Source: Poronia punctata | Taxonomy: Eukaryota > Ascomycota > Sordariomycetes > Xylariales > Xylariaceae | Assembly: GCA_022579005.1 (NCBI GenBank) | Contig: MU401694.1 | Span: 1-51,623, forward strand | Direction: 5' to 3' | Length of the DNA: 51,623 nucleotides | In this document: in pieces, positions 11,338 through 24,119 of the stretch | Layout: each line of letters begins with the position of its first letter | How positions within the stretch are numbered: position 1 is the first letter of the stretch | Notes under the pieces: model-generated | What the model was told of the DNA's origin: nothing | Seen by the model: only the letters and a program-made list of their open reading frames with translations | Database searches by the model: none | Made by a program: the position numbers and the translations under genes

Positions 11338-13029
11338 AAAATATATATAAGTTTATAACTATTAGGTTTAATTATATTAAATCTAGCTAATAGCTAAACA
11401 CATAACTAGGCAAATAGCTCTTTAAAAAGAGATTTTTTTAAATTAAAACTAATATTTAAATTATAACATACTATTTTTTACCTACTTAGTCTTGTTAGAA
11501 GTTAACTAGGCTTAAAATAACCTAATTACTAATATTACTAAAGCTATTAAAACAACCAAGCTTGCACTTTTTAACTACTAGAAGAGAACAACACATAACT
11601 TTAACAGTTTTAAAGGTAGCACTAAGATTATAGTTAGCAAAGCGTTAAATAAAATTAAATACAACACCGTATTTATATAGCTATATAATACATTTAATAT
11701 AACGCAATACTAATTAAACTAACTAATTATTTATATATATAAATAAAAACGCCTTATATAATTATTATATTTTATAATAGTTGTTTTTCTAATCTGCTCT
11801 TAGTAAAAAATAGCTTTACTAACTAATAAAGTTAAAAAAGTTAGGTTTATTTTCTTTTTTACTGTTTTTTGCTAATTATAATAAGTAAGATTTAAGCTTA
11901 AAACAAAAAACTAGCTTAGCAAATTTTATAATGCTAAAATTGTCTATGTTAAAATATCTCTTATATTTATAAACTTAAAGCTTTTAAGCATCTATGCTTT
12001 TACTACTTTAGTTAATCTATTTTATTTAGCCCCTAGCAATAAAACAACCTATAATATTGTTTTTACAACAATTATTAAAATAATTTAATAGTTAAAGTTT
12101 TTTTTTATATTTTATTTATAACTATATTAAAAGACGTAAACTAAAAAGAGGCCTAATAAAAGGTTTTTTTAAGCCTAGAAATAATAGCACTTTAAAAAAT
12201 AGCAGTTTAAGGTTTTTATTTTACTTTAACTAAACTTTAGTAGTAAAACTATTGCCTAACTTTTATAACTTTTAAAAAATATAAAGACAACAGCCTAAGC
12301 TATGCGTTAAAACTATAAACTTAAGTACTTTTCTAGTTTTTTTCAAGATTATATTAGTTTATTATTTAATAAACTTATTAATATTTAAATATATTAAATT
12401 AAAAACTTTATTTAGCTTAGCTAGCTTTAAAAACACTTTAAAAATTAGCTTGCTTTAAGTTTTTAAATATTATAGTTTATACTGCTAAAGGGTTTATAAA
12501 AACTTATAGTTATTAAATAAAAAAAAAAAGTTTATTTATAAAGCAAAAGTTTCCTATATTTACTTATATAAGCGTTTTAGTATAAACTTAACTTATATAC
12601 GTAAGCACCAAAACTAAAAACGTAATACTATAAAAGCTAAATTTACTATTATAAGTAATATTAAAAGCAAATAAGTAAGCCTATTTTAAGCAACACTTTT
12701 ACTAAAAAGTAAAAAATTTTTTAGTCTACTTAACTACTTTACTTAAAGCTAATATATACTACTACTTAGTTATATAAACAAAAATATTAATAAGTACATA
12801 ATATATTTAATATAACAAAATACTAATTATATTAACTAATTATTTATATATATATTTAAAAATAGTTTATAAAATTATTAAAGTATATACGTATATAATT
12901 TAATACTTATATAATATTAAATTTATATAGTAGCTATTATAAAAAAAACTTTTATATTTTATATAATATATTTATTAGCGTAAGCTGCTGTTTAAAAAAG
13001 CAAGATAATTTGCTAAATCGTCTGTTCTA

Positions 13030-13158
13030 ATTTTTAATAAATGCAAAGCTAAGCTTACTAATTCCCTTCCTTATCATTAAAAAAGTTGCCCTTTTTAGTG
13101 CTAAAAAAAGCTACGCTTACTAATTTCTTTTTTTGTTGTTAAAAGAGTTGCCTTTTTT
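13030..13158 (+). repeat. Tandem duplication of about 65 bp
   Basis: Two adjacent segments each contain a form of AAGCTWMGCTTACTAATT, then AAAAGAGTTGCC or a close variant. The same sequence occurs singly at the corresponding place in copy A (about 9800-9850). Confidence 0.65.
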
Positions 13159-13820
13159 AGTGTTACTATTTAAATTATTAATAACTACTAGTACTTTGTT
13201 TAAGTTTTTAATAACTAGTACACTTTAAGTATATAGCTAATAGTAACTTATTACGTTAATATAATATAACTATTTTTTTATCTACTAAGCCTTTTAGCTT
13301 ATATATAATTTTTAATAAAAGGCAACTTTATTTTATAACCCTCTTGTTTTATATAACATATTTATTAGTCTAAGCGTTAAACTATTTATTTAACTAAGCA
13401 AAATAATCTTTTAAGTTATTTGTTTTAGTTTTTTTAGTATACTAAGCTAAGCTTACCAATTTTAGTCCTTTTTATTAAATAAGTCCTTTATTATTATAGT
13501 ATTACTATTTAAGTAGTTAATAGCTACTAGTATAGCGCTATTTAAGTTTTTTATAGTTTTTAGCACCTAGTTATATTGCACTTAGTAGTAATATAGCTAG
13601 TTGTTTTTATAGTTTTTAGCGTTTATACAAGTAATGCTATATTTAAAGTAAAAGGCATAGGCTTAAAATAATTTAAAAAGTATTTATATTAATTTAGCAA
13701 GAGGGCTACTTTTAGCACCGCTATTAAGTAGGTTTAAAATTAAATTAATAAGTTAAAAGCCTTTAAAGGGTTTATACAGTTATTAACATTATTAATTAAG
13801 CACACCTATTATTAAGGTTA

Positions 13821-14021
13821 GCTTTAATTATTAAAATAGCACCTATAGTAAAAAACAGTAACGCAAACTAAGTTTGTTTTTTTATTAGCTTTAACTATTA
13901 AAATAACACCTGCAATAAAAAACAGCAACGCAAACTAGGTCCGTTTTTTTATTAGCTTTAACTATAAAAATAGCACCTGCTATAAAAAATAATAACACAA
14001 ACTAGGTTTGTTTTTTTATTG
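13821..14021 (+). repeat. 67-bp tandem repeat, three copies
   Basis: Units begin at 13821, 13888 and 13955, each starting GCTTTAA and each ending near a short inverted repeat (CAAACTAGGTTTG or a variant) followed by a T run. Copy A has one unit at the corresponding place (about 10519-10585). The array therefore expanded from one to three in copy B. Confidence 0.85.
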
Positions 14022-14565
14022 CCTATATCTAGCATATTATATTTTAAAAAATTTTAATAAATTAAAATAAAGTAAATAAATTAAAAAAGTAAAAAAAAAG
14101 TGTTTATATAAAATAAAATAAGTAAAGTTATTAGCAAAAGGCTGCAAATATAATACTAAAGTAGTAAAGTTAGTAAAAAGGTTATAAAATTTAGGTAGTA
14201 AAAGCAATAAAGGCAGTAAAGCAGTTAAACTAGTTAAAAATAGTTAAAATAATAAAAATTCTTAAAACTTATAATAGCAGTTATAATAGTAGTAGCAGTT
14301 AATTTGCTAAATTGCAGTAAAGGCTTAATACTGCTAAATAAAGCTACGCGCATTGCTATATTAAGCAATTATAATATATTACTATAAGTTTAAATTAATA
14401 TTAATGTTTTAAAGCAGTAAAGGTTATATTAAAAAGTTTTAAAGGTATTAAAAATAGTGTTAAAAGGTATAAAATAGTGTTAGTATTAATAAGTAAAAGT
14501 AAAAAAATAAAAAAGTAAAAAAGTAAAAGTAAAGGCAAGGTAATAGTAGAAAATAAAAGGGTTAA

Positions 14566-16050
14566 TTAGTTATAAGTAAGTTATAATTAGTTAAGTAAGG
14601 CTAGGTATTAATTACAGCGCCTTATTAGCTATTATACTATATTATAGCTAACTACACTTGCTTAGCACTATACTTTAGCAGATTTAATACTAACCTTATA
14701 GCAAATATAGTATTTCTTAGCTTTATGTTTACGCTTTAAACCTTTATAATAGCTTAAAAAAACTATAACGCAATCTTATTATAGTAGCTACTTTTTAAAG
14801 TGCTTATATAAAGTTGCTATAATAGTAAGTAAAAAGGCGTTTTTTATTTAAAGCTTTTTTTTAGTAACTGTTTTAAAAAATATATGCTTTTTTAAAAATC
14901 CTTAAAAAGCAGTAAGCTTTTTTTAAAAAAAGTGTTTTTTGCCAGTTTGCAAAGCAGGCTTAAATAATTATAAGTAAGTAAAAAAGAAAATAAAAGCCTT
15001 TTTTTAATATATAAGGCTATTTATATAAAGCGCTTCTTTAAAGTAAGCAAGCTATAGTAGCAAAATTTTAGCAAAGCCTAAGTAATAAAATAGTTAAAGC
15101 AAGTATACTTAAAAGTATTAATTACTTATACTTTATATTAGTACTTATACTAAGTATAAACAATAGTATAAAAACTTTAGCTTATATAAAAATATAAAGA
15201 GAATATATAGTAAAATGTTTACTTAAAAAAAAAAATAACAATATAGGCAACATAGCCTACATAATATAAGCACTAATAAACATAAAGTAAAAATACTTTA
15301 AAGTAAATATAAAAACGTATATAACTAGCTTTTAAATTAATATTAAAATATATATATATACGTTATTTAGTTACGTACTTTATATACTTATAAATATTAT
15401 ATAAATATTAATATTATATATATAAAAATATTAATTATTATTATATAAATAACATTATTACCTAGTTTTTAATTATAGTATTACTATTTAAGTAGTTAAT
15501 AGCTACTAATATTTTACTATCTAAGTTTTTTATAACTATTAAGTAGCTTTTATTACTTAATAGTTTTATATTATTTTTAAACTGCCTTTGCTTTATAGCA
15601 TTTTTATTGTTATTTTAAAAGATTATAAATACTTTATATTTACGCTTTAAACCTTTATAATAGCCTAAAGCAACTATAACGCAATCTTATTATAGTAGCT
15701 ACTTTTTAACATGCCTATATAAAGTTGTTATAACAGTAAATAAAAAAGCGTTGCTTATTTAGCGCTTAATTTAATAAATATATGCTTTCTTAAAAATTTT
15801 TAAAAAGCGTTAAGCTCTCTTTTAGTAAAATGTCTTTTGCTAGACAGGTAGCAAGCGTTTAATGCTAAAATTATTATTATTTTTATTTGTTTATTATTAT
15901 TATAAAGCGTTGCTTAAATTCTTTTTGCTAGCATTACATTTATATTATAAAAAAGGTTGCTAGGGCTTTTTTTTATAGTTTTTAAAATATTTTATAAAAC
16001 TAGTTTATAAAGCAGGCTTAAATAACTGTAAGTAAGTAAAAGGAAAAATA
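14566..16050 (+). repeat. Patchwork of short dispersed repeats
   Basis: A block at about 14715-14960 (from TTTACGCTTTAAACC through ACGCAATCTTATTATAG) recurs at about 15640-15860. A second block, 15820-16045, containing GCTAGACAGGTAGCAAGCG and GCTAGCATTACATTTATATT, recurs at 18785-18925 and 19030-19240. A third, near 15476-15540, matches part of large repeats A and B. No coding frame is supported. Confidence 0.7.
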
Positions 16051-16299
16051 GAAGCCTTTCTTTAATATATAACACTATCTATATAAAGCGCCTGCTTAAA
16101 GTAGGCATAGTTATATGCTAAAAACTATTGTTTAAGCTAATATATATATACTATTTATAGCTAGTAGCACGTTATACTTTACCTTATATATTAAACAAAA
16201 AGTGCGCGTACTTTTTTATTTTCTTGTTTAGCTTATAATAAATACAACATAGCTACTATATTATATTTAAGTTGTTTTTATCCGCTTTTTTTAAAATAG

Positions 16300-17110
16300 T
16301 TAGCCTTAGTGCTTTTTTTAGCATAAGCAACACTAGTAAGCCTTATAAGCTTTTGCTTTTTTAAATATGTTTACTATTATATACGTTTAAAAACTTAATT
16401 ATTGCTTACTGCTATAGTAAGCTATATTTTTATACTAGCAGTTTAACTAGCTTATAATTACCTATATTAATACAATATTTAGTTTTTATAATTACCTTAG
16501 TATAGCGTTGTTTTAAGTTAAATAAGCTAAAAAAGTATATTATATAGTGCTTTAAATAACTTATTACCTAGTTTGTTTTTAGTGTTTTTTTATGCTATTT
16601 TACTTATAGTTAAAGCTTTTTTTTGCTTTTTAGCATTATAGTTTTTAGCTATACACTTACTATAGCTAGGTAAGCAAATTTTATACTTAGTACTACTAAA
16701 CGTGCTATAAAGCGTAGTTTTAGCGTTTTATTAACGTTTATAAATATAACTACTTTGCTTTAGCCTTTGTTTAGAAATAAGCTACCTTATTAGTAAAATA
16801 AGCACTTTAAAAGTATAATATTTTTTAAAAAAGTATTATTAAAAATAATGCTTATAGTTACTAACTATTTTAATAAAGCTTTTTTATTGCTTATAACTTA
16901 TTTAGCTATAACTTTGCAGTCTTAATTAATATAAGGCCTAAAGCCTTTAACTTTTTTTATTGTTGCTTTACGTTTACTAAAATATAGCTATAGCTATTAT
17001 ACTATGCTTTTAAAGACATAGCAGCTAGTATAGCTATAGTCTAAAAACACTAAAAATTTAGTTTTATTTTTAAGCTTTACATTAAATAGGTTATAATAGT
17101 TAAAATAACA
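16300..17110 (-). pseudogene. Decayed minus-strand reading frame, family not recognised
   Basis: A minus-strand frame can be read for about 270 codons, broken mainly by TAG and TAA where Gln or Trp codons are likely to have stood. Its predicted composition is less extreme than nearby accidental frames: it has scattered Arg, Cys, Asp-derived Asn and Gly residues, and blocks such as GSLFLNKG and KVVIFINVNKTLKLRFIARLV. That makes a real ancestral protein more likely than chance. I could not place it in a family. It may belong to a mobile element, since everything around it is repetitive. Confidence 0.45.
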
Positions 17111-18784
17111 GTTATATAGCTTGCTTTTTTTAGCTTTTAGTTTACTTAAGCCCTTATTAGCTTAAACTAGCAAAATAAAAAAAATAAAGTTTTTTAAAAC
17201 TATTTATAAAAACAACCTTATTAATATTAAATAAGTTTTAAAATAAATACTATTTAAAACTAAATAGTACTATTGCTTAGTTAAATATAATAAAATAACT
17301 AATTTAAACCTTAGGTAAAAAAATAATAAGTATATACTAAGTTTTTTAAAACTATTTATACGTATAAAAATAACCTTATAAGACCTTTTTTTAGTATAGT
17401 ATAAAAATCTTTACTTACTATAAGTATATATATATAAGCATATACTTTTTTTTATTATAGATCTTTAGAAAATCTGTATTTTTTACTTATAAAAAAACAG
17501 GGTCTAAATGCTTTTTATAATTATAAGTAACTTTAAAAGTATAGATAAAAACACTAAAAACAAGTAGTAAAGTATATATTTCCTAAGTATATTAGTATAT
17601 TTAATATAAAAAATTTATTAAACAATATAAAAATAATTATATACTTAATTATAAATTATATAATTAGTTAATACTTTCTACTTTATAATATAAATAAGTT
17701 TACAGATTTTTTATAACAAAAAGAGATAAAGTAAGTAAGTAGCCTTAGTTATATAAGTACTTATTTATATACTTTTAAATTTACTATATAATTTCTTAGC
17801 ACTTAAAAGTACGTAGTGCGTTTTAGCTAAAATATATAAATATTTAATTAAATTTAAAGTTAGCTAAGCTAAGTATTGCTATAATAAGCAGCCTAAGTAC
17901 TTACTTATATAATAAATACGCAGCTAATTAACTTATAATAACTTATATAAATATAATATAAAAATTATGTTTGCTTATAATACTTTACCTAGCTACTTAC
18001 TAGCTTTTATGTTTATAGCTACGTTTAACTTAACTAAATTAAATATAGTAAAAGTATTATAATATAAGTAACACTATAAATATCTAGTCTTAAAGTTGTT
18101 GCTTTTTTATTTTTTTTATTGCAATCTTTTTTATACAATAAAAGGTATAGGTTATAAGCAGCTATTTTGCTTGCATAGCCAGCTTATAGCACTTATACTA
18201 GCTATTAGTTATAAAAGCTAGCATAAAGTGCTTAAGTGCTTAAGTATACTAGCAAAAGCTATTTTATTTAAATTTGTATTTTTATAACTATATAACTTAA
18301 AATAATATAAAGTATTACTTTTATTATTATCTAATTTATATTATAACTTAAAAGCAATAATAAAAAAAGCACTGCTAAAGCTAGCAGCTGCAATGCTTTC
18401 TATTTAAAAGCTATAAGCTCTTTATAATAAAGCGCAAATTTATAATAAGTACTAATAGCGTAGTAGTATTTCTTTATAGCTATATACATTGCTTAGAACT
18501 TAAGCTATATTGTCCTTTATTTAATATACCCTTTTACTAGTAAAAGTATTACGTATTATATTATATATAACCTTATTAGTTATAAATAAGTTTATATTAT
18601 TAAAAGGTATTAAGTTAAGTTATACTACAAAGTTAAACAAAGTAGCTAAAAGCGTTTGTACAATAACTAGTATATTTAAAGCAGTTTTAGTAAGTAAAAA
18701 AGTAATAGCAAGTTATATAGCAACTATTATACTTAAAACAGTTGCTATAAAAATTAAAGCAAAGGCAGCCTATACAGTTTTAGT
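17111..18784. other. AT-rich spacer without recognisable gene
   Basis: No supportable coding frame. A segment at 18437-18510 resembles 7770-7850 (both contain TATAGCTATATA followed by a tract with CTTAGG or AACTTAAGCTATATT). The rest shows only low-complexity AT runs. Confidence 0.5.
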
Positions 18785-19245
18785 AATAAAGCATAGCTTA
18801 AATACTTTTTGCTAGCATTATATTTATATTATAGTAAAGGTTAGCATAGCTTTTGCTTACAGCTTTTAAAGTATTTTACAATACTAGTTTATAAAGCAAG
18901 CTTAAGTAATTATAAGTAAGTAAAAAAAATAATGCTTTTATTAAATAGTAATAATTTTATTTTTATAGTTAAATTTAAATAAAAAAGTTAAGACCTCTAA
19001 CTTTTTTATTTAAAAAAACATATAAAATATTTTTTGCTAAACAGGTAACAAGCATTTAATACTAAAGTTATTATTATTTTAGTTTGTTTATTATTATTAT
19101 AAAGCGTTGCTTAAATTTTTTTTGCTAGCATTATATTTATATTATAAAGAAAGTTACTATAGCTTTTATTTACAGTTTTTAAAGTATTTTATAATACTAG
19201 TTTGCAAAGTAAGCCTAAGTAGCTATAAGTTAGTAAAGCTAAAAA
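18785..19245 (+). repeat. Two copies of the 'GCTAGCATTA' dispersed repeat
   Basis: Copies at about 18785-18925 and 19030-19240 match 15890-16045. Shared landmarks are TTTTTGCTAGCATTA, TTTATATTATA and, near the end, ACTAGTTTRYAAAGYARGC. The three copies differ mainly by transitions. The 62-codon plus-strand open frame at 19107-19295 lies across this repeat and is not a gene. Confidence 0.75.
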
Positions 19246-19560
19246 TAAAGTTTTTAATACTAACAAGTTTGTTTTTATATACAAACTTAAAATAAAATAA
19301 TTAAAACCTTTAACTATTTTATTTTAAAAAATACGCTAGCTAGACAATATAAAAAAGTTAAGAACTTTAACCCTTTTATTTTAATAAAAACAATGTTTAA
19401 ACTAAATTTAATATTAAGTATTGCAGTTTATATATATACTGCATTATTTAAGTATTTAAACACCTAATATTAGTATAACTTTTATAATGCTAATAGTGTT
19501 GTTCTTATAAACAAATATTAAATAAAAAAGCAAAAACCTTTACCTTTTTTATTTTAAAAA
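18966..19560. repeat. Cluster of four related A/T hairpins
   Basis: Four inverted repeats with the same plan: an A-rich arm ending near GTTAA, a short loop containing ACCT or ACTT, and a T-rich arm. They lie at about 18974-19008, 19281-19319, 19345-19385 and 19517-19557. The first has a perfect 14-base stem (AAATAAAAAAGTTA). The second has about 17 paired bases with one mismatch. Three of the four are followed by TTTTAAAAA. They could be transcription terminators, small inverted-repeat elements or target footprints; I cannot tell which. Confidence 0.7.
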
Positions 19561-20002
19561 GCATAGCAGTTAATAAACACACTCTTTGCTTTATATTATA
19601 TAAAAATATTAATGCTTTGCTATAAAGCTGCGCTTTAACATTTGCTATATTAAACCTTATATTAAGATCTATATAGTCTAGGTATATTTTAAATCTAGTT
19701 TAACGCTTTTAATATTGTTTTTATAAACAAGCTTACTAAAAAAGTATATTTATGCTATAAAAAAGAAATAGTATAAATAGCAATTATATTATATATAAAA
19801 GAAAATAATTTATAAGCAAAAAAAACCTTTTTTTTTAAAAACAGTTAAGCATAACCTTTTATAAATATAAACAAATAATAACAACAGTACCTTTTATATA
19901 CGCTAAGCAAAAAATGCTATATTTAATAAAAAGCCTTAACTAAATAAAAAACAGCTATGCTTTTTTTTGCTTAAACTTACTTAAAAAACTAAAAAGAATA
20001 AC
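19560..20002. other. AT-rich spacer
   Basis: Nothing recognised. The region ends at the start of the 4.7-kb element described next. Confidence 0.5.
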
Positions 20003-21339
20003 TTATAATATATATTTAAAGTAAGGCAGTAAATAAGTACCTAAGTATAAATATATATAAGTACTTTATATATATTAAACAATAAAAATTAACATTATAT
20101 ATATTTAAAGTAGTATATATGTTAACATAGTAAAAAATTAACAATTAAATAAATTAAAACTTATGTTTACTTACTTAATATGCTTTAAAAGCTAAAAGTT
20201 ATTAAGTTTACTTATTTAAGCTATTTAAATACTTTAAGTACTTAATTAATCTAAGCTCTTTTTAGCTAAGCTGCTTTTTGCTTAATGCTTTTATAAAAAA
20301 AACAATAATTATAATATATACGGTTTTAAAGTTGCTAGTAGGTTTTTAGCGTAAATATATAGTGCTAGCAAATATTAAAATAATGCTAAACAAATGTAGC
20401 TAATAAAACTAATTACTTTACGCTATTTTTTATAACTATTTTTATATAAGTATTATTTTTTTTAAACATATAACTTAAAATAGTAAGTTTATACTAGTAG
20501 CTTATAAACTAAAAAACTTTATTAATATTTTTGCTTAAAATAAAATAGCGCTTAAGCAATATATATAAACGCCTTTTTATAATATTATTATAGTTAAGAC
20601 TACTATATATTAAACTAAGTTTAAAAAGCAAAGGCGCAAGCATATTTACTTAAATATAATAATTAAATATATTTATACTTGCTTTATAATTATAAAAGGA
20701 ACCTAAACTAATAAAAAGTAAAACGTTATAATTTTACAAAATAGTACTAGATATTAGTTAAACAACTTAGTAAAAGCTAGCTAAAAAAGGAGCTAAACTA
20801 ATAAAAAGCAAAGCATTATAATTTTGCAAAATAGTACTAAATATTAATTAAAAGACTTAGTAAAGGCTAAAAGATTTACGTATACTATAAAAAGTAAAAG
20901 TAAGCATAAGTTTAATTATGCTACTACGTAGTATTAAAGTAACGTTTAACAGCTATAAATAAGCATACTAGTTAGTATAACTAGATATAAATACTTGCAA
21001 GTTTAAATAGCGCTAGTAAATAATTAGTACTTAATAAGTTATATTGCTTTTATACTATAAACTTTTTTTAAAAATTGTATTAGCTAATAGTTTTTTTTAA
21101 TTGTTAAATAATTTAAAAAAGCTGCTAAAAAAAAATGCTATAAACTTGTTTTTTAATAAATAAAAAAATAGCGTTTTCTTTTTAGCATGCACTAATTTAA
21201 AACTAATAATAATAATTAATTTTATAAACTTATTAAATATAAACAAGCTTAAAAGCAAACCTTTAAAGCTATTGTTGCTAAAGGATAAGATTTAATATTT
21301 TATATTATTAAAAGAAAGTAAGCCTAAATGCACGCTAGC

Positions 21340-22560
21340 TTAAGCCTTTTAGTTAAGTACTATTTAATACTTTTAAGCATTTAGATTTAAGTTTTAATAT
21401 AATACTAAGTAGTTAACTATAAGTAAACTATTTTTTATAAAAAATATATACGCTACTTTTATTATATAATAACTATAAACTTAAAAAAAGTTTTGTGCTA
21501 GTAATTATGCTTAAACTTAATATATAATAAAGCGTAGTTTACTAGCTTTTAGTAACCTAGTTAAGTTGCGTTAGTAATAACAATAGCATTTGTTTATGCT
21601 ACTATTAGTACTTATTAAATTAACTTAGTAAGCAGTATTATTACTTATATTGTATATAGCAAGTATTTAGTAGTTTATAGTATTATTATATACTAAAAAT
21701 ACTAAAAACTATAAATTAGTTTAAAAAACGTATTAAAAGATTATTATAGCGCAGTATTGTTTTTAGTTGCTTATAAGTATACTAGTATTTATAACTAAAG
21801 CTATAATAACTAGGGCTATAAAACAAAGTTTATATTTAACTTTTAAGTTTTATAAGTACTAATTATAAAAAAAATAAAAGTTTAAGATAGCAATAGTAGT
21901 ATAAAAATAACTTGCTAACAAAAACAAGTTTAAAAAGGTATTTTATAACTTTTATTTTTAAAGCGTATTAATATTAACTTTATATTGTTTAATATAAAAG
22001 CTTATTTAAAAAATATAGCTATTATATATTTTGTTAGGCTGTTTTTTATAAAAGAAATTATTTTTTTTTTACTATTTTAATAAATTAGAAACTCTTAGTA
22101 TTTTTAACACATTAAAGTAGATACGTTGCAAGTTTAAAATGTTAAAACCGTTAATAGCTTAAATTTAATAATTAAAAAGGCCTAAGGTATTATTAGCATT
22201 ATGCTTAGCAAGTTAGGTGCTAGGTTTTTTTTTATTTTTAAAAAACATTTTTTATATAACGTTTAAGTGTTAGCTATATATAACTAGTAAAAATAGTAAT
22301 AAGCAATTAACTTATAGTTAGATTTAATGTTTTAAGTTAAAGTTAAGTATAGTGCAAAGCAACGCTTTTACTTTATATTTAAGTACTACAAAGTCTAGTT
22401 AGTTAGCATATAATAAAATCTATAATAGTAAAAGAATTAAACTTACTAAAGACAGCGTTTTTAAATATATGCTGCTAGTATAAAAAGACAATACTTTAAG
22501 CATAGTAAAAGTAGAAAATAGGAAATATATATAAATAATGTGACCTAAAGTAAGAAGAAG
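21340..22560 (+). pseudogene. Decayed reading frame in the large element, copy 1
   Basis: A single plus-strand frame runs about 400 codons with stops almost only at TAA/TAG, consistent with RIP of CAA, CAG or TGG codons. Segments such as YSAVLFLVAYKYTSIYN and IISIMLSKLGARFFFIF read like ordinary protein rather than AT noise. No catalytic motif is recognisable, and many charged residues have probably been lost to RIP. The second copy of the element keeps the same frame at about 33800-34990. It is not a working gene, and I do not assign a family. Confidence 0.55.
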
Positions 22561-22689
22561 TTAGTTTAAAAGAATTTAATGCGTAATAGCTAGCTTAAGA
22601 TTGTATATCTAGCTATACTATGTAGTAGAATAAATATATGCAAGTATAATAAAAAAGGTATATAGTAAAAAGTAACTAGACTATAAGAA

Positions 22690-23390
22690 AAATAAAAGTA
22701 ATAAAAGCAAAAATACTTATACTTAGTAAAAAATCTACTAAGTAGCCGTTAAGCTAAAAAGTATCCTTACAAAGCAGCCTAGCATAAGGGCAAAAGTATA
22801 AAATAAAAGATATAAATAAAGCAAAGTTAACAAACTAGGAAAAAAATAAATATAGCAAAAGCAAAAGTACTTATACTTAGTAGAAAATCTACTAAGTAGC
22901 TATTAGGCTAAGAAGTATTTTTGCAAGATTGCCTAGTAAAAAGGCAAATGTATAAAATAAAAGATATAAATAAAAGGAAGTAAATAAACTAAAAAAAAGA
23001 TAAAGGCGGCAAAAAAAAAAATACTTTTACTTAGTAAAAAAACTACTAAGTAGCTATTAAGCTAAAAAGTTTTCTTATAAGGCAGCCTAGTATAAAAGTA
23101 AAAGCACAAAATAAAATATACAAATAAAAAAAAGTAAACAAACTAAAAAAAAAATAAAGGCAGCAAAAGTAAAAATACCTTTACTTAATAAAAAATCTAC
23201 TAAGTGGCCGTTAGGCTAAGAAGTATTCTTATAGCGTAGCTTAGCAAGATAGCAAAGGTAAAAAATAAAAAATATAAATAAAAAGGAGTAAACAAACTAG
23301 AAAAAAGATAAAAGCAGCAAAAGCAGAAATACTTTTACTTAGTAGGCAACCTAGTAAGTAACTGCTAAAAAGAAAATAATTATTATAATA
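22690..23390 (+). repeat. 154-bp tandem array, five copies
   Basis: The landmark ACTTAGTA begins at 22721, 22875, 23029, 23183 (as ACTTAATA) and 23337 (as ACTTAGTAGG), a spacing of exactly 154 each time. Each unit carries an inverted repeat, CTTAGTA...TACTAAG, with a 7-8 base loop. Because 154 is not a multiple of three, a protein frame would shift at every unit. The minus-strand open frames of 79 and 97 codons here are by-products of the repeat and are not genes. Confidence 0.9.
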
Positions 23391-24119
23391 AAGCCTAATA
23401 TAAAGGCAAAAGCTAAAAAAAAAAAAGTATAAATATTTAAAAGCAAATATACTATAAAAAGTATATAAAGGCAAAAGCAACTAGAATTGTACCTAATAAA
23501 AAAACTACAATATAGCTTAGCAGCAAAAAGTAATATAAATATAGGTAAAGTAATAAGTATAGGCAACAATAACAAAATAATAATTATAGCACAACTTAGC
23601 AAAAAAAAGTAGTATAAAAACAAGAAGTAGTATAGGTATAACACTACTTAATACACTACTTTAAAAACATGCTTTTTTTATAAAGCTAGTATTTTATTTT
23701 AACTTATATACTTAACTTTACTTTACTTTTATACGTTTATATAATATTCTTTTTTTTATAAAGTAATTTTCGGACTTTTTTCTATATTAAATACTAAAAT
23801 ATAAAACTATACTAACATATACATTTGCAATAGTATAAAAAACTAGCATATATATAACAAGGCCTATACTGCTAAATATTATAAATAAGTTAATTAATTT
23901 TATATAGTAGTTATAATATTATCTTATTAAAAGTATATAAAGCTTAATAACTTTATATACGTACTTAGTTTAACTAAAAAAACAGCATTGTAGTAATTGT
24001 AGGCAATACGCAAGCAAAAACTAGCAATATATACGCAAGCTGTGCTATTATTATTATTAAAATACTAAAAGGTTTTAAACTAAATTAAAAGTTGCTTGTT
24101 GCTAAAGCTAAGTATATTT

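Larger units (their letters stand above)
11340..14565 (+). repeat. Large direct repeat, copy B
   Basis: Colinear with copy A but about 1.2 kb longer. The extra length lies mainly at about 11935-12055 and 12205-13020, plus a local expansion near 13820-14020. The extra 12205-13020 block repeats neighbouring material (12780-12860 resembles 11690-11760), so it arose at least partly by local duplication. Differences from copy A are mostly transitions. Confidence 0.85.

Noticed and set aside
22690..23390. 154-bp array as a CRISPR array or coding repeat
   Set aside because: There are no unique spacers between short identical repeats, and a period of 154 shifts the reading frame at each unit.
23241..23644. 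Two overlapping minus-strand hydrophobic open frames (79 and 97 codons)
   Set aside because: They overlap the end of the 154-bp array and its flank, and their Leu/Phe/Tyr/Ile composition is simply that of AT-rich codons.
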